In this document: one piece after another, positions 1 to 13,400 of the stretch
How positions within the stretch are numbered: position 1 is the first letter of the stretch
How the letters are laid out: the number at the start of each line of letters is the position of its first letter
From: Misgurnus anguillicaudatus
Lineage: Eukaryota > Chordata > Actinopteri > Cypriniformes > Cobitidae
DNA length: 64,000 nucleotides
Reading direction: 5' to 3'
Assembly (NCBI RefSeq): GCF_027580225.2
Contig: NC_073354.2
Span: forward strand, 28,974,001-29,038,000
The notes under the pieces: model-generated
Seen by the model: only the letters and a program-made list of their open reading frames with translations
Told to the model about the DNA's origin: nothing
Databases searched by the model: none
Made by a program: the position numbers and the translations under genes

Positions 1-628
1 TTTGGCATTATAGCAATTAAACCATAATCACCATAATGAACAGAGCAACTGCCTATTATCCTAGTGCCAACTTTGAGTCCCTGACAGTAGCTAGTGGGAA
101 TAGATGAAAGGTTTACTCAAATCTCTCAGACTTGTCACAAACATGTTTCGTAAATATTTGAGAGAAGTAGATGAAGGAAAAATCATTAGGGGTGAATTAG
201 ACAGAGGCCAACACATGTATGCACACGAAGAACGGAGAACTGTTTAGAGATTCAGAACTTCAGAACATAATGGAGATTATGAGTCAAAAGATATGGTAAA
301 TATTCAAAAAAAAATTCAACTAACATATTTTTCCTTTACATACCATTACATACAATCCATTCAGTCTTTACATTTTATCAGTTCGTGCAATCTCTAGGAA
401 TCTAGCTTTCTTAGTATTGCTGACAGCATGCTCTACCTGTTTAGCTACAGTAAAGCTTAATCTTTGTTGTTTGTTGACTTTATGTTGTTGTTGTAGTTGA
501 TATTATACTGAATAAAATATCTCTTTGGTAAAGCTCTAAGCAAATGCTCTTGTCGTCAGCATAATGGTTACCTTTTAAAAAACACCAACACAACAGAAAC
601 TCTTTAAAATAGAGTACTAACCATTAAA

Positions 629-890
629 AACTCTCTACACTATAAACAATTTGCTGCAGCTGTTTGCAGTAACTTACTGTAGATTTAATTTTACGTTATT
701 TACTGGCAACAGTTTGTTCAAAGTTAAATGAACATTAAACATGAACAAGTTTTTGACTTTACAGAATAAAACTATAAAACACCCTCATGCAAAGCATTGT
801 GGGAACCATTAATCTTTATCATTTTTTTTCCTTCAGATGTTAGTTCCCAGAATGCTTTGCATGAGGGTGTTATTTTCGTTTTATTTGTAA
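629..890. repeat. Fold-back repeat, family shared with 44.15-44.77 kb
   Basis: The segment has a left part (teleost-type repeat with an ACTGGCAACAGTTTGTTCAA core) that recurs at 44.15-44.23 kb. It also has a short hairpin: ACCCTCATGCAAAGCATT near 781-798 returns inverted at about 851-870, next to a poly-T loop. The same two parts occur together at 44.15-44.77 kb, so this is one dispersed family. Confidence 0.6.
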
Positions 891-1138
891 AGGTATCTCA
901 GGAGATAGGAAGTAAAGCAAACATTGAATTTGAAGGTGCCTTGATGCCTTCCTGCCTTGAAATGCAGCCTCCGAAGGCATTTTATAGTGTCGCAGGGATG
1001 ATGTATTTTGTAGGCCAATTCGGAAGTTATCAGTACACTGATTTCCTCACCAAAAAGCCCATTCATTTTTCCCATAGACTTTTGGATTGTCGCCAGAAAT
1101 AAACTCTGTGTTTAACAAATGTTTTCCCTGATGAAAAA

Positions 1139-1340
1139 ACATGCTGGTTTGGTGCTGGTTTAGCTGGTGGTCACAAAACACAACATGATGGTATGACCAG
1201 CATGGGATGCTGGTGCTGGTATGAAGATGACCTTGCTGGTGGTCCATGCTGGTTGTGCATATGTTGTGTTTTGGTGCTGGTTTAGCTCAGCACCAAAACA
1301 ATACATATGCTGGTATGCTGGGTTTTCCAGCAGGGTTGTC
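1139..1340. repeat. CATGCTGGT-rich internal repeat
   Basis: The words ATGCTGGT, GTGCTGGTTTAGCT and ACCAGCATG recur on both strands over about 200 bp, ending in a TTTTCCAGCAGGG tail. This looks like a dispersed simple-motif repeat and not a gene. The reading frames across it (for example 1221-1418) are driven by the repeat. Confidence 0.55.
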
Positions 1341-2338
1341 CCACAAGATAAACTTTACAGATTTAAGTTTTATAAGTCTAAATGCGTTTACCAGAAATAC
1401 AAAGCTAACCTTAAGTGAACTTCTCCACTGTCATTTGACATCTACGTCATCACATCAAGCTTTCAACAACTTTTTCAAACTTATATAAAACACATTTAAA
1501 AACATGTTCCCTGATAAGGAAATACTCTGTGGATGAATCTTTGTTGGGAATTGTGCCATTGTGGAGTTGTTTTCGAGATCCTCATGCGTGATGACGTTTA
1601 AAGTCCCTGATAAAGTCTGTAGTCCCATGTTAGTAAGAAACACTTGTTAGCAACCGCCTTTTAAAAGACAACATTAAAGGTTTAAAAAGTTACAAGTGAG
1701 GGTATTGGTACTGGTGTGTTATGTCGCTTATGCTAACACAAGATTTTATTTAGGGATTTAAAAACGCCATTAAAAAAAAACACATTAACTTTGGGAAGAT
1801 GAAACCGAAAGTGCTAAATGCTAAAATTCGAACTCGCTTCCGGGTTTTGCTTACAAAAATACGTCATTCCAGCTTTTGGATCCAGCCCAAGTTAGTAGAA
1901 AATAAAATTAAAGTCGCCATAATAATAAAATGAAAAACTGTCATTTGTTTTGTAATATTGTGGTCATTTTTTACAAATGACTTATCTGTGAGCTTCATTC
2001 TTTTTTTTTTATTCATGTGCCCTCATAATCTTTAATCAGAAACGCAAATCTCCTCCCCTACTCAAAACGATTTTACTTTACTTCCAGTCATATGGTATGG
2101 CAGGTGGGCGGGATCCGGGAGAATATCGCTGGGATTAGCGATTAGCAATTAGCAACACGGCCCAACTTCAAAGATCCAGTCAGATCTCGATGGACAAATT
2201 CAAATCCAGCCCTGCCTTATTTCATTTCAGAAGCCGGTTTCAATTGGATATACGTCAACACGAGGAAAATTTGGCAATCTATATTTCCATTTCATGGCGA
2301 CTTTACTAAATTAAATGGTGTATTATCATATTTTCATT

Positions 2339-3138
2339 CAAGGATTAGTCAATTTTCTAAAAAAAAAATCCAGATATTTACTCACCACCATGTCATCCAA
2401 AATGTTGTCGTCTTTCTTTGTTCAGTCGAGAAAAAATGATGTTTATTGAGGAAAACATTCCGGGATTTTTCTCATTTTAATGGACTTTAAAAAAAAACGA
2501 AACGATTGTCATTTTTGACAAGAAAAATAAAAAATATGCACTTTTAAACCGCAACTTCTGCTCTATCTCCGGTCCTGTGAAGCGCCAGCGCGACCTCACG
2601 TAATTGCGTCATCACACCAAAAGGTCACGGATGACGTTTGCGAAACTACGCCCCAGTGTTCACAAGTGTGGAGAAAGAAGACAGTGGATGTGGAATGATA
2701 CTAATTAATGTCTTTGTGTCAGTTTATTGTTTAAAATGGTCCGCAAATGTGCGTTTCATATATGTAACACGTGACCTTTCCACAGCATTACGCAATGACA
2801 TGAGGTCACGCTGGCTTGTCACAGGACCGGAGATAGACGAGAAGTTGTAGTTTAAAAGTGAGATTTTTTATTTTTCTTGTCAAAAATGACAATCGTTTGG
2901 CTAGATGGGACCCTTATTCCTCGTTTGGGATTGTTTAGAGTCCTTTGAAACTCCGTTGAAGCTGCAATTTTGAACTGTTACGTGTTGGGGTCCATTAAAA
3001 TGAGAAAAATCCCGGAATGTTTTCCTCAAAAAACACAATCTCTTCTCGACTGAACAAATAAAGACACCAACATCCCGGATGACATGGTGGTTAGCAAATT
3101 ATCTGGATTTTTTTAAAGAAAATGGACTAATCCTTTAA
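2339..3138. repeat. About 800-bp fold-back element, copy 1
   Basis: The left end AAGGATTAGTCAATTTTCT returns inverted at the right end as AATGGACTAATCCTTTA. Inner arms also pair, for example CACCACCATGTCATCCAAAATG near 2384 with its inverted form near 3080. The same family is present at 33565-34409. No transposase is visible, so it is a non-autonomous element. Confidence 0.75.
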
Positions 3139-3369
3139 GTAAACTGGACAAGTGGTTTAATTCCATTTAAGCCACTTAACTGAATAAAAACATCAAGTTA
3201 AGCCAAAGTGTTACTATTTCAAGTATAAAGTTTAAAATGTCAGTTCAATATAATGGATTTGTGTTTGAATGAGAAACCTGCTACACTGATGTTGAATCCA
3301 AATGAATTGTTTTAATAAAGTGAACAGTGCCGAAAATGAAGTTCCAGTGTACTGGGTGGATTAACAGCT

Positions 3370-3560
3370 CAAACGTTATGTCATCATTTACTCATCCTCG
3401 TTCGATACCAATTTGACTTTATTTCTTCCATGGAACACAAAAGGAAACCAAATGGGGACTGCGGCTGACAATCACATTGTTGGTGTTCCACAGAAGATAA
3501 ACAATCATATTGGTTTGGAACAACATGAGGGTGAAAAAATTACGACAGAACGGAAAAACA
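3370..3560. repeat. Degenerate Angel-like fold-back fragment
   Basis: The words GTCATCATTTACTCATCCTC and AACAACATGAGGGTGA match the arms of the better preserved copy at 4795-5097. Both ends are eroded. Confidence 0.5.
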
Positions 3561-4794
3561 TCTTTAGAAGCATGCTTTACCTAAATGGACATTTTGCATT
3601 CAATGAACTATTCAATTCAAATTGCTGTATCTAAACTTAGCATTACCAAGAACGATTGTTAATACAGTTGTTTAGGGAAATCAAAAAACAAATTTATTTT
3701 TTATTTGTACGGTGCTCATAATACTAATAATTTGAGTCAGAGATGATTGTATGCTGTTTTATTGACAATGGTCACTTTTCTCGGATGTTATACCTGTATC
3801 TGTTTAGTTATAATCAATGACTCATAACTGGTAACCAAAACATCAGCTATGACACTTATGGAGCTTGCACATGCAAACATTGCTCAGCTGCTTTCTCACT
3901 GACTGTACATCTTACTTCTGACACCGGTCAAAAAGCGATGATAAACTTCCTCACCTCAAATCTGTTCAGACCTGCCTGTGTTATCAGACATCCAAGATTT
4001 AACACACAAGAGACTTAAATGGCCGGGTTGGTGCGTTTAAATTCAGGAAAAGCCTAATAAATATGCTCTGTGTTTTATTTAGTGTGGAAACATGATTGTG
4101 TGCTGCGAAGGGGGTTTAAATTAAAAGCTGACATCTCCGTGTGGTGGCATGTTCAAAGCGTATCTGATTATTGTCATGTAATTTCGGTAAGGCTCATAAG
4201 TCTGTCTTTTCTACAGCAGTTATGAGGTCAAATGAGGCAAAACAGGGCTGTAACTGTCTTTATGTAAGATGAGTGCCATCTGGTGACTAGTGAGGGAATG
4301 GGCGTGCAATGTTGAGAGTCCCATTTGAGTTGCATAACTAGGATGCCATCCTACTATAGTAGGGCATTTGGATATGTGGGGCGAAAAGAAAATTCACATA
4401 AAATGTTTCAAGGAAAAACTATTTACCATTGTAAATGTACAACACACTACGGTTTTATAGTTCACTTGATGCACGTTGCATTGGTGGTGGTGAGAAGTTA
4501 CAGACTTGATGGACTAAAGTTTTTTTTTTTTTAATTATAGTGCCAGGTTTGAATCCCGTAAATCCCGTATAATGCACTGCCTACCCTTGCCCATCCATAG
4601 CCACGCCTCTGCCCGTAAAAGCCATAGTGCCCATAAAAGTACCCACTGAATGCCTGTTTACAATTCTTAGCATTCACTAAGTCAAAGTAAACCTGAATTT
4701 TGTAATTTGAGCACCGTTAGCATCACCAACTGGAATTTCAAAGTGTGTTATTTATAAACGTTTCTTCATATTTAAGCTGCAGAAGGAAATTAAT

Positions 4795-5097
4795 TTTAAA
4801 GGGATAGTTCATCCAAAAATGAAAATTCTGTCACCTTTTTCTCACCCTCATGCTCTGATGAACAAAAAAAAGATATTTTGATTAATGATGGTAAGCACAC
4901 AGCTGAATGTAACCATTGACTTCCATAGTAGGACAAACAAATATGATGGAATTTAATGGGTACCGTCAAGTGCTTACCATCATTTATCAAAACATTTTCT
5001 TCATGTTCATAAGAAAAAAGAAATTCATACAGGTTTACAACAATATGAGGATGAGAAAAAGACAGAATTTTCATTTTTGGGTGAACTATCCCTTTAA
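4795..5097. repeat. Angel-like fold-back MITE
   Basis: The element starts TTTAAAGGGATAGTTCATCC and ends GGTGAACTATCCCTTTAA. The arms are inverted copies over most of their length, meeting near the sequence CATTGACTTCCATAGTA. This is the short palindromic type described from zebrafish as Angel; the family name is from general knowledge. Other copies lie at 24033-25850, 26637-26895, 36400-36674 and, degenerate, 3370-3560 and 11688-11893. Confidence 0.8.
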
Positions 5098-5482
5098 CAT
5101 TGCAGAACCTCAGCTTCAAAGTTTGCACATGATATCATTGACATTACATCATTTAAGTCTCATAAAATAAAGCACTTGTTCAGCTCCCAGTTTAAATAAC
5201 CATAAACCAATTTTATGACACTATCTGACTCTTTATGTGTTTGTATTGGCTTGTATACCTATGGTAATAGTTAAAATGATCATAGCTCACGCATAACATT
5301 ACTCCCATAATTAAATAGCAGAAGAAGCCTCAGAAACATCATTTCAAGCCCGCCCAAACCAAACGTGTGCTTTCCAACAGCTTCAATCCACACCCTGTTT
5401 CCCTCTCACATCTTATTAAATCAATAATTTCTATTGTTGGTTAAAATGCAGGTGGTCAGTTACATTTACATGTAGTCATTTG

Positions 5483-6621
5483 CAGTGTTGAGGGTAACGT
5501 ATTACAAGTAACGTGCATTATGTAATAATATTACTTTTCTAAAGTAACGAGTAAAGTAACGCATTACTTTATAAATGCACACATTAGTATTTGAGTTACT
5601 TTTTTTAAAAAGTAATGCAAGTTACTTTTCAGTTTAATTAATTCGATTTATAAAAATATATAATGTACTGAATAAACTGAACATAGTCACGTAGAAATAC
5701 GCACTTTATGCGTGCGCGCCTGAGCAGGAAGAGTTTGAGTCAGAAACAGAGATGGCAGGTGTGACATTTTTGCGATGGAAAATTTCTTGCCAAGTAAGAA
5801 AAAGTAACGCAAAATTACCTTAAAAAAGGGTTCCCACGGGTCCTTGAAATCCTTGAAAGTTTGTGAAAATTCAAGGCCCTGGGAAGTTTTTGAAAATATA
5901 CATACATAGATACAGGTCATTAAAAGTGCTTGAATCTATTTTATGCAAGAAGTTTTGTGAAAAAAAACCCATTTTATTCCTTGTGTAGTGTAGGATAATA
6001 TCATAAAAATTCTAGACTTTTTAAGCACACGTGCTAAAATAAATTCTTATATATTCTGTATGCAAATGTTGATTCATACCAAAATGCATTTTTGCATAGT
6101 TGTGTTTGACACATGAAAATGTCTCAGGTTACGTATGTACGTATGCTGCATCTCCCTTGCCATACTTCCTGCATCCCTGTAACGCCGTCTTTGGAAATAT
6201 TTCAGATAGCGATATACTTCCTGTCTCCCACGCGGCGTCACCCTGTCTTTATCGTTAAGCCTCATCATTGGTTGAATTTGATATACACATTCAGACGCAC
6301 TTACCCCTGGAGGCGTCCCCAAAGTTTTACCGCAGTGACGCAGCGCGAGTTCCCTCGAAAGGGAACTGTAACAATGTATCTTTAAAGGTAACACGATGTA
6401 ACCTTGCTCTCACTTGAAATGTGTCCCCACATTTAGTCCTTGAATTTGAGGGTATTGGAATGTCCTTGAAATGTCCTTAAATTTGAAGTGTGAACCCTGT
6501 AAAAGTGAACGTAAGCATTACTTTCCATGAAAAGTAACTAAGTAACGCAATTAGTTACTTTTTTGGGGAGTAACTTAATATTGTAATGCATTATTTTTAA
6601 AAGTAACTATCCCCAACACTG
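5483..6621. mobile_element. hAT-like non-autonomous element with nested repeat
   Basis: The ends CAGTGTTGAGGGTAAC and AACTATCCCCAACACTG are inverted, and repeated AAGTAACG-type words follow each end. The flanks GTCATTTG and GGCATTTG agree at 7 of 8 bases, consistent with an 8-bp hAT target duplication. A composite repeat (5829-6499) is inserted in the middle. Confidence 0.6.
5829..6499. repeat. Composite dispersed repeat, copy 1
   Basis: It begins GGTTCCCACGGGTCCTTGAAA and ends with GTGAACCCTGT. Inside is a second repeat with GAGTTCCCTCGAAAGGGAAC at its right end (about 6347-6370). The same outer and inner pair occurs at 19698-22024. The open frames 6074-6394 (-) and 6113-6385 (+) lie wholly in this repeat. 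Confidence 0.65.
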
Positions 6622-7462
6622 GGCATTTGAAAGATTTTTAAAGAGGATTCAGGTATACATATGTGGTTCCAGTGGGCTTCATGGGAGTCGAGCGATTCAA
6701 CAAAGGGTACTTACATTTTCACTAATATAAAATGATGGTGGTTACTAAATTGAGAAATGCTGCATAACTCAATTCACTGTTGTGTGCAGTGTGCTTGACT
6801 TAAAAAGACACATCTGCTAAGGAAAACATCTGTGACTGTCACAACAGTTTTCCTGTGTACTCACATTAAACTACCCAGGATGTGAGGAATCAAAACGCGT
6901 CTTCATGTGCAGTTGTCGATTGTCTGCTTGTTTTGTACATGATGCCACAACGCTGTTATAAATATCCAACAAAAAGCATTGTCAAGAAAATAAAAAGTAT
7001 ATTTTTAATCAAAATAGGGCAAAATACATAAAGTTGGTATGTAATATTTATGTAGATAATATATAGAATACATCAAATAATATATAAGCATGACAAATAA
7101 AAATAGGGGCACCAGGTCAAAATATTGGATAAATAACAGCTGATACAGACGAATGTTAAGCATACATGAGGGAATGCAGGTAGATATATTTACAATCTGG
7201 TATCATTTAAGACCTGTCTGCAAGGACATTAGACTAACAAATGAGGTGATCGCAACTGAAGACAGATACTGTGGATATAAGAGTTACGACCCATCAATCC
7301 ACAGCAAAACCACAATTAGACAGTTCGCAAACAGAGCACGCTCGACATAGGCAGGAATTTGGCTTTGCAAGAGTCACTTGCCTGAAATGCTGATGATAGC
7401 TGGCTTTGTATCATCTGCAGAGTGATTTGTAAAGCTAACTGCTCTGTTTCTGTCCCTTTCAG

Positions 7463-10400
7463 CACACGACGGTTCTCCCTTTCATCATAATTGAGATGAG
7501 AACAACACGCCATCGATATCCCAGCAGGTCTTTTGGACTGTTGGCGGTGTGCACGTTTGCCGTGGGATATGTTGTATGGTAAATGTCTCTATCTAGCACG
7601 GTCGTGCTCGATATGCCGTGTTCATTTACAAATGACTCCCCGTAGACATCATCATCGGGAGAAATTGACTGTGCGTGGTGTCAATCAACTTCCATCTGAT
7701 CCTCTTGACCTTTAAATCGTTCCCTTATGTTATAATAGACAATAATACATTTGCTTAGTTTTCGCAGAGCGGAGCTGAACCGCGTTGACCCCTGTTTCAG
7801 CACACATTTTAAATCTTTGGAAAATAATCGGGATTTTTTGTCTTGAATAGAACGGATTAATTGGCAATGTGAAATAAGGGTTTTTCGAGCCAAACTAAGC
7901 TCGCCTGACAGCACTCAGGAGGCGTCTGTCGAAATCACCAAAAGTTCGAGATTATCAAAACACGCTTATCTTTCTTATTTCCCTTCCTAAATTAAGCTGA
8001 TTAAGCAATGCATTTTATTTAGTCACGCCTGCAGATGGTAAATCCATAGGCAGCTTTACATGCGGATTACCTTGAAGGGAAGGCCAGAGAGAGATCCCTC
8101 ATTCCTGGAGCTCTTACCTCAACTTAGACGAATTAATACATATCTATCTTTATTCAATGCGTGCACTTTTAAACTTTGTACAGCGCCTCGTGAATGTATT
8201 AGCATTTAGCCTAGCCCCATTCGTTCCTATGGCTCCAAACAGGGATGAATTTAGAAGCCACCAAACACTTCCATGTTTTCCCTATTTAAAGACTGTTACA
8301 TGAGTAGTTACACGAATAAGTATGGTGGCACAAAAAAAATTTAGTTTGGAGCCATAGGAATGAATGGGGCTAGGCTAAATGCTAACACATTCATGAAGTG
8401 CTGCACAAAGATCAAATGCACGCATTGAAAAAAGATAGGTAGGTATTAATTCATCTAAGTTGAGGTAAGAACATAGTAAAATATTGAAAAACTGTGGTGT
8501 TTTCCTTTAATCTTTGTACAGCGTGTTGTGATTATGTTAGCATTTAGCTTAGCCCCTTTCATTCCTTAGGATCCAAACAGGGATTAATCCAGGGGCTGTA
8601 CACACGGAGACGCGTATCACTGTATACGTATAAATTTGTTATCCGGCGTTTTGGGAGACTGAATCCGCTACGTTTTGAAACCGGGTCCTAAAGTGGATAA
8701 ATCTGAAACCGACACCCTTGCGGTTTCATCTGTACAGCCAATCCGTATATTTTGTGAAGCGAAAACGTCATCACATCACGTGTCGGAAGCGTCATACGTA
8801 ACAGCAACAACAATAACGGCGGACTACGTGATTGTGTTCGTGCTACAGAAGCTACTAAAGCCTACTAGCTTTATTACAGCAAAATCTATTACTTCTATGC
8901 AATTGTGGTGACCAACAAGCGATAATGGACAAAACCATACGTTGGTTATGCGCATGCTCAAAGTCTTCTTCTCCGTGTATAGTGTATATCTGTGGCAGAA
9001 TTACAGCGCCCCATACTGGTCCGGCATATATACTACACCGCTTTCAGTCGGTTTCAGTGGTTTCGTGTTTACAGATTATTTTTTTAGAGCAAGGGAAAAA
9101 AATGATCGGATAGGGAATGCACCGGCTTCGTGTGGACATAGCCTCAGAAGCCACCAAACACTTCCATATTTTCCCTATTTAAAGACTGTTACACAACTAA
9201 GTATGGTGGCACAAAATAAAATGTTGTGATTTTTTAAGCAAACAAAAAATGAGAACTATATTGTATGGCCCGAGGTCAAAGTGCTGCAAGCTAAGTGCTC
9301 TTCCGCCATACAATGTAGTTCGAATTTTTTATCCACTTAAAAAAATCACGTTTTATTTTGTGCCACCATACTTACTCGTGTAACTACTCATGTAACAGTC
9401 TTTAAATAGAGAAAACATGGAAGTGTTTGGTGGCTTCTAAATTCATCCCTGTTTGGATCCTAAGGAATGAATGGGGCTAGGCTAAATGCTAACACATTCA
9501 CAACACGCTGTACAAAGATTAAGTGTACGCATTAAAAAAAAAGATAGGTATGTATTAATTTGTCTAAGTTGAGGTAAGAACATAGTAAAATATTGAAAAC
9601 TGTGGTGTTTTCCTTTAAAAGGTACACCTTTGTACTTAAAACGTGCATATTAGTATCTTAAAGGTACATATTGCTACCAAAAGTAAGCATATCTGTACCT
9701 GAATGGTATATTTTAGGACCTTTTAAAAGGTACCATCATAGTGGTGTCACTTATTTAACATATATTAACATTTAAAGCTACAATTGTAAGTTTAGGAAAT
9801 TAAACAACAGATACAATTCACTACTTAAACAGACTGGCTGACTGTTAAAAGAAGTATTTAAGCCCCACCACGTCTTAACAAAAACAGCAGCGTCTGAGGT
9901 TCACAGACGTGGATGGTAGACACATTGACAGCCCGCTGACTGTTTTTGCAGGTTTTTAAATGACAGATTTGTAGACAGAAGGACATGGTGTTAGACAGCG
10001 GGTGCAAAGGTAACAGATTTTCTCTCTGGCTCTCTTAGGATGTGCTGGGTACACAGTATGACAGGGGTGTGGGTATATCCTCTACTGGAGCACATTGGGC
10101 CGACGGCCAGAGTTCTCTTCTTCATCTGCCTCACAGTACTGATCAATGTCTATTATGTCTTGGGAGAGATTCTGAACAACTACATCTGGGATTCCTCGAA
10201 GAGTAAGTTTTAAATAAACGATTCATCCTGAAACAAAAAAGATGTCCTTTGTAATCCACGTGACTTAAATGAAATTTTAAACAAAGGTTACATATCACGG
10301 TTATATTTTCACAGTATGTTCTTTACGTTACGTATATGATGATTTTATGTAGAAAACGGTAAATTGCAAAAAATATGACTAGTTTTCACAGACTGGGTCA

Positions 10401-13400
10401 CAAATTGAAATATGGCATGCACAGATGCATTGCTCAAAACAACTGCAACATACAAAGATGATTGAATACCATTGGCGACCGGTGACTTCTTTTTTTGAGG
10501 CCGCTCGATTCGAAGTTCGTCACAACATGTATGTAGCTTGTCATGTGTGTGGTTTGTAATTTCAAAATATGTGTTCCGCGCGTCGAGTGATCCTATGTGC
10601 ATCACGTTTCTTGTCAAAACAAGTGCCTGCGGCAGAAGCGTCTAAAGGGTTAATTATAAAAGAGATGCTTGCGTTTGCCAGATACTCGCATAATCTCATG
10701 CGTAATCAGAGTTTACTGTTAAAGGAATAGTCTACTCATTTTCAATATTAAAATATGTTATTACCTTAACTAAGAATTGTTGATACATCCCTCTATCATC
10801 TGTGTGCGTGCACGTAAGCGCTGGAGCGCGCTGCGACGCTTCGATAGCATTTAGCTTAGCCCCATTCATTCAATGGTACCATTTAGAGATAAAGTTAGAA
10901 GTGACCAAACACATCAACGTTTTTCCTATTTAAGACGAGAAGTTATACGAGCAAGTTTGGTGGTACAAAATAAAACGTAGCGCTTTTCCTTTAAAAGAGG
11001 AACTATATTTTATGGCGTAATAGCACTTTTGGGAGTACTTCGACTCGGCGCAGTAACACCCTCCCTCTCCCATTATGAGAGTGAGAAGGGGAGCGGACTT
11101 TTCAGGCGAGTCGAAGTACTCCCAAAAGTGCTATTACGCCATAAAATATAGTTCCTCTTTTAAATCCGCTTAGAAAAGCGCTACGTTTTATTTTGTACCA
11201 CCAAACTTGCTTGTATAACTACTCGTCTTAAATAGGAAAAACGTTGATGTGTTTGGTCACTTCTAACTTTATCTCTAAATGGTACCATTGAATGAATGGG
11301 GCTAAGCTAAATGCTATCGAAGCGTCGCAGCGCACTCCAGCGCTTACGTGCACGCACACAGATGATAGAGGGATGTATCAACAATTCTTAGTTAAGGTAA
11401 TAACATATTTTAATATTGAAAATGAGTAGACTATTTCTTTAAGGAAGTGTCTTGTGTGTTTTTTGTGAACGTGAGCGTCTCTTTTATCATAAACGGTTTT
11501 GGCGCGTGTGCAGCAGGCACTTGTTTTGACAAGACACGTGATGCACATGGTTCACATGACACAACAAACACATATTTTGAAAACACGAGCAACACACATG
11601 ACACTTTGAACACATATTTTGAATTTGCGCCCCTCGGATAAGCAGTCACGAGCCACCACTGGTATATACATATATATAGCTGAGGATAAAGGGATAGTTT
11701 AACCAAAAATAAAAATTCTGTCATCATTTACTCACCCTCACGTTGTTACAAACTTGTTTATTTATTTTTTTGCTCTAATGAACACAAAGGAAGATATTTT
11801 GAGAAATGTTTGTAACCAAACAAATCAGAAGCGCCATTAACATCCATAGTAGTAATAAAGAATACAATGGAAGTTAATGGCGCTTCTAATTGTGATGCAT
11901 TATCTTTAAGTGAAGCTTAGTTTACATCCTTTTTGTGAATCATTTTGTGAACTAGCTACATCTGTATACAAGCGTACACTTCTCTGAAATTGTACATCTA
12001 TCTACATATTTTATGCTTTCCAACCCACGCCAGAAAATGGCTAGAGACACTTATGCACTTCTCTTCGGGTACATATACATCACTCACAGCTTCCTGATAC
12101 ACCCACGTGCACTCCTCCGTCTGTTAGCGCTATAGCCTGGGAGCAGTGCATTGTGGGTGTAGTGCCGCCCAAATCGGTGCAAAGCAGATGGGAACAGAGC
12201 CCGTGAGCAGTCTGAGAGCAGCAGACGGCGAAGGTTCCTCTTCCTCCCACCTGCTTGACCCTGAACTGCAAATCAGGCTGTGGCGAGCATACAAATACTC
12301 CCATCTCGGGATTTCTCCTATGAAGCTGATCTATATTCCTATCACCTTTACTACATCTCATGATTACGCCCAAGGTAGCATCAACTCCTCCAGCAAAATT
12401 AGCCAGAAACCGTAGATAGTACATCACACTGTTTTCAAGATGACTCACAGTTTTAACAGCTTTTTGAAATGCAGTTGCCGAGACTACAGATCTCATTATC
12501 ATTATCTCACTGCAATATCCAACATTAATAGAAGTCTATGACAGACAAACATTGTGATGAAAGAAGAAATCATTGAGAATCCTTAAAGCAAGAACATATT
12601 TGGAGGTTCACAATACATCAGTGTAGTTTGAAACACTGTAAAGGCCAAAGTATGGTCCGCGTACAATGCCCATGACGCAGTTTTCGTCATCAGAAGGTTG
12701 CACACTTAACTGTACATGCACGAGTATGCATTGAACATCTGCGTACACGTACACTCTAAAAAAACAAACGGTGCTATATAGCACCAAAAATGCTGATTTG
12801 AATCGTAACCATAGAAGAACCGTTTTTAGTTCCATATAGCACCGGTGAAGCACCTGTGTAGAACCGTATAGGGGCCATATAGCACCACTATAGCACCACA
12901 TTTGGTTATAAATAGCACTATATGGTTCTACACTGGTGCTTCACCGGTGCTATATGGAACCAAAAACGGCTCTTCCATGATCACGAGCAAAGAACCACCT
13001 TTGGTGCTATATAGCACCGTTTGTTTTTAGAGTATACGCAATCAAATATATATGATGCTTTGCAAGTATGTGTGTTTGACCATGCGGGTACGTTTGCGTA
13101 CACGTATTTGCGGGGTTTTAAAAATCTCTTCTGATGACACAAATTGCATCATGCATGCATAAAAAGTGGACCATACTTCGGCCTTAAAGGGGACATATCA
13201 TGAAAATCTGACTTTTTTCATGTTTAAGTGCTATAATTGGGTGATTCTCACGAAATCCAGATTTAGAACGTGTCCAGCATCAGAATGTTTTAAAAAGCCC
13301 TTGAAGCTATTTTTTTCACATATAAGATTAATATTTCCTATATTTCCTATAGAATTATATACATTTTTAGATTATCATTATCAAAAATTATTATTACCGC

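Larger units (their letters stand above)
1..7462 (+). other. AIG1: AIG1 intron (partial, upstream part)
   Basis: This stretch precedes the first recognisable AIG1 exon and is read as intron. I looked for the preceding AIG1 exon (the segment ending just before the catalytic His) and did not find it, so the gene continues to the left. Repeats inside are listed separately. The stretches 1-600, 1341-2338, 3561-4794, 5098-5482 and 6622-7462 hold no gene or repeat that I can name; open frames there are short, AT-rich and without family motifs. Confidence 0.75.

Noticed and set aside
797..1102. 101-codon frame near the left edge
   Set aside because: It starts within a fold-back repeat and shows no similarity to AIG1 or another family; the missing upstream AIG1 exons were sought here and not found.
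4796..5170. 110-codon (-) and 84-codon (+) frames
   Set aside because: They follow the arms of an Angel-like fold-back; similar frames appear in other copies at 24-26 kb.
6074..6394. Overlapping frames of 106 (-) and 90 (+) codons
   Set aside because: They lie wholly in a repeat that recurs at about 21.5-21.9 kb, where the frame is also present but broken; no protein family recognised.
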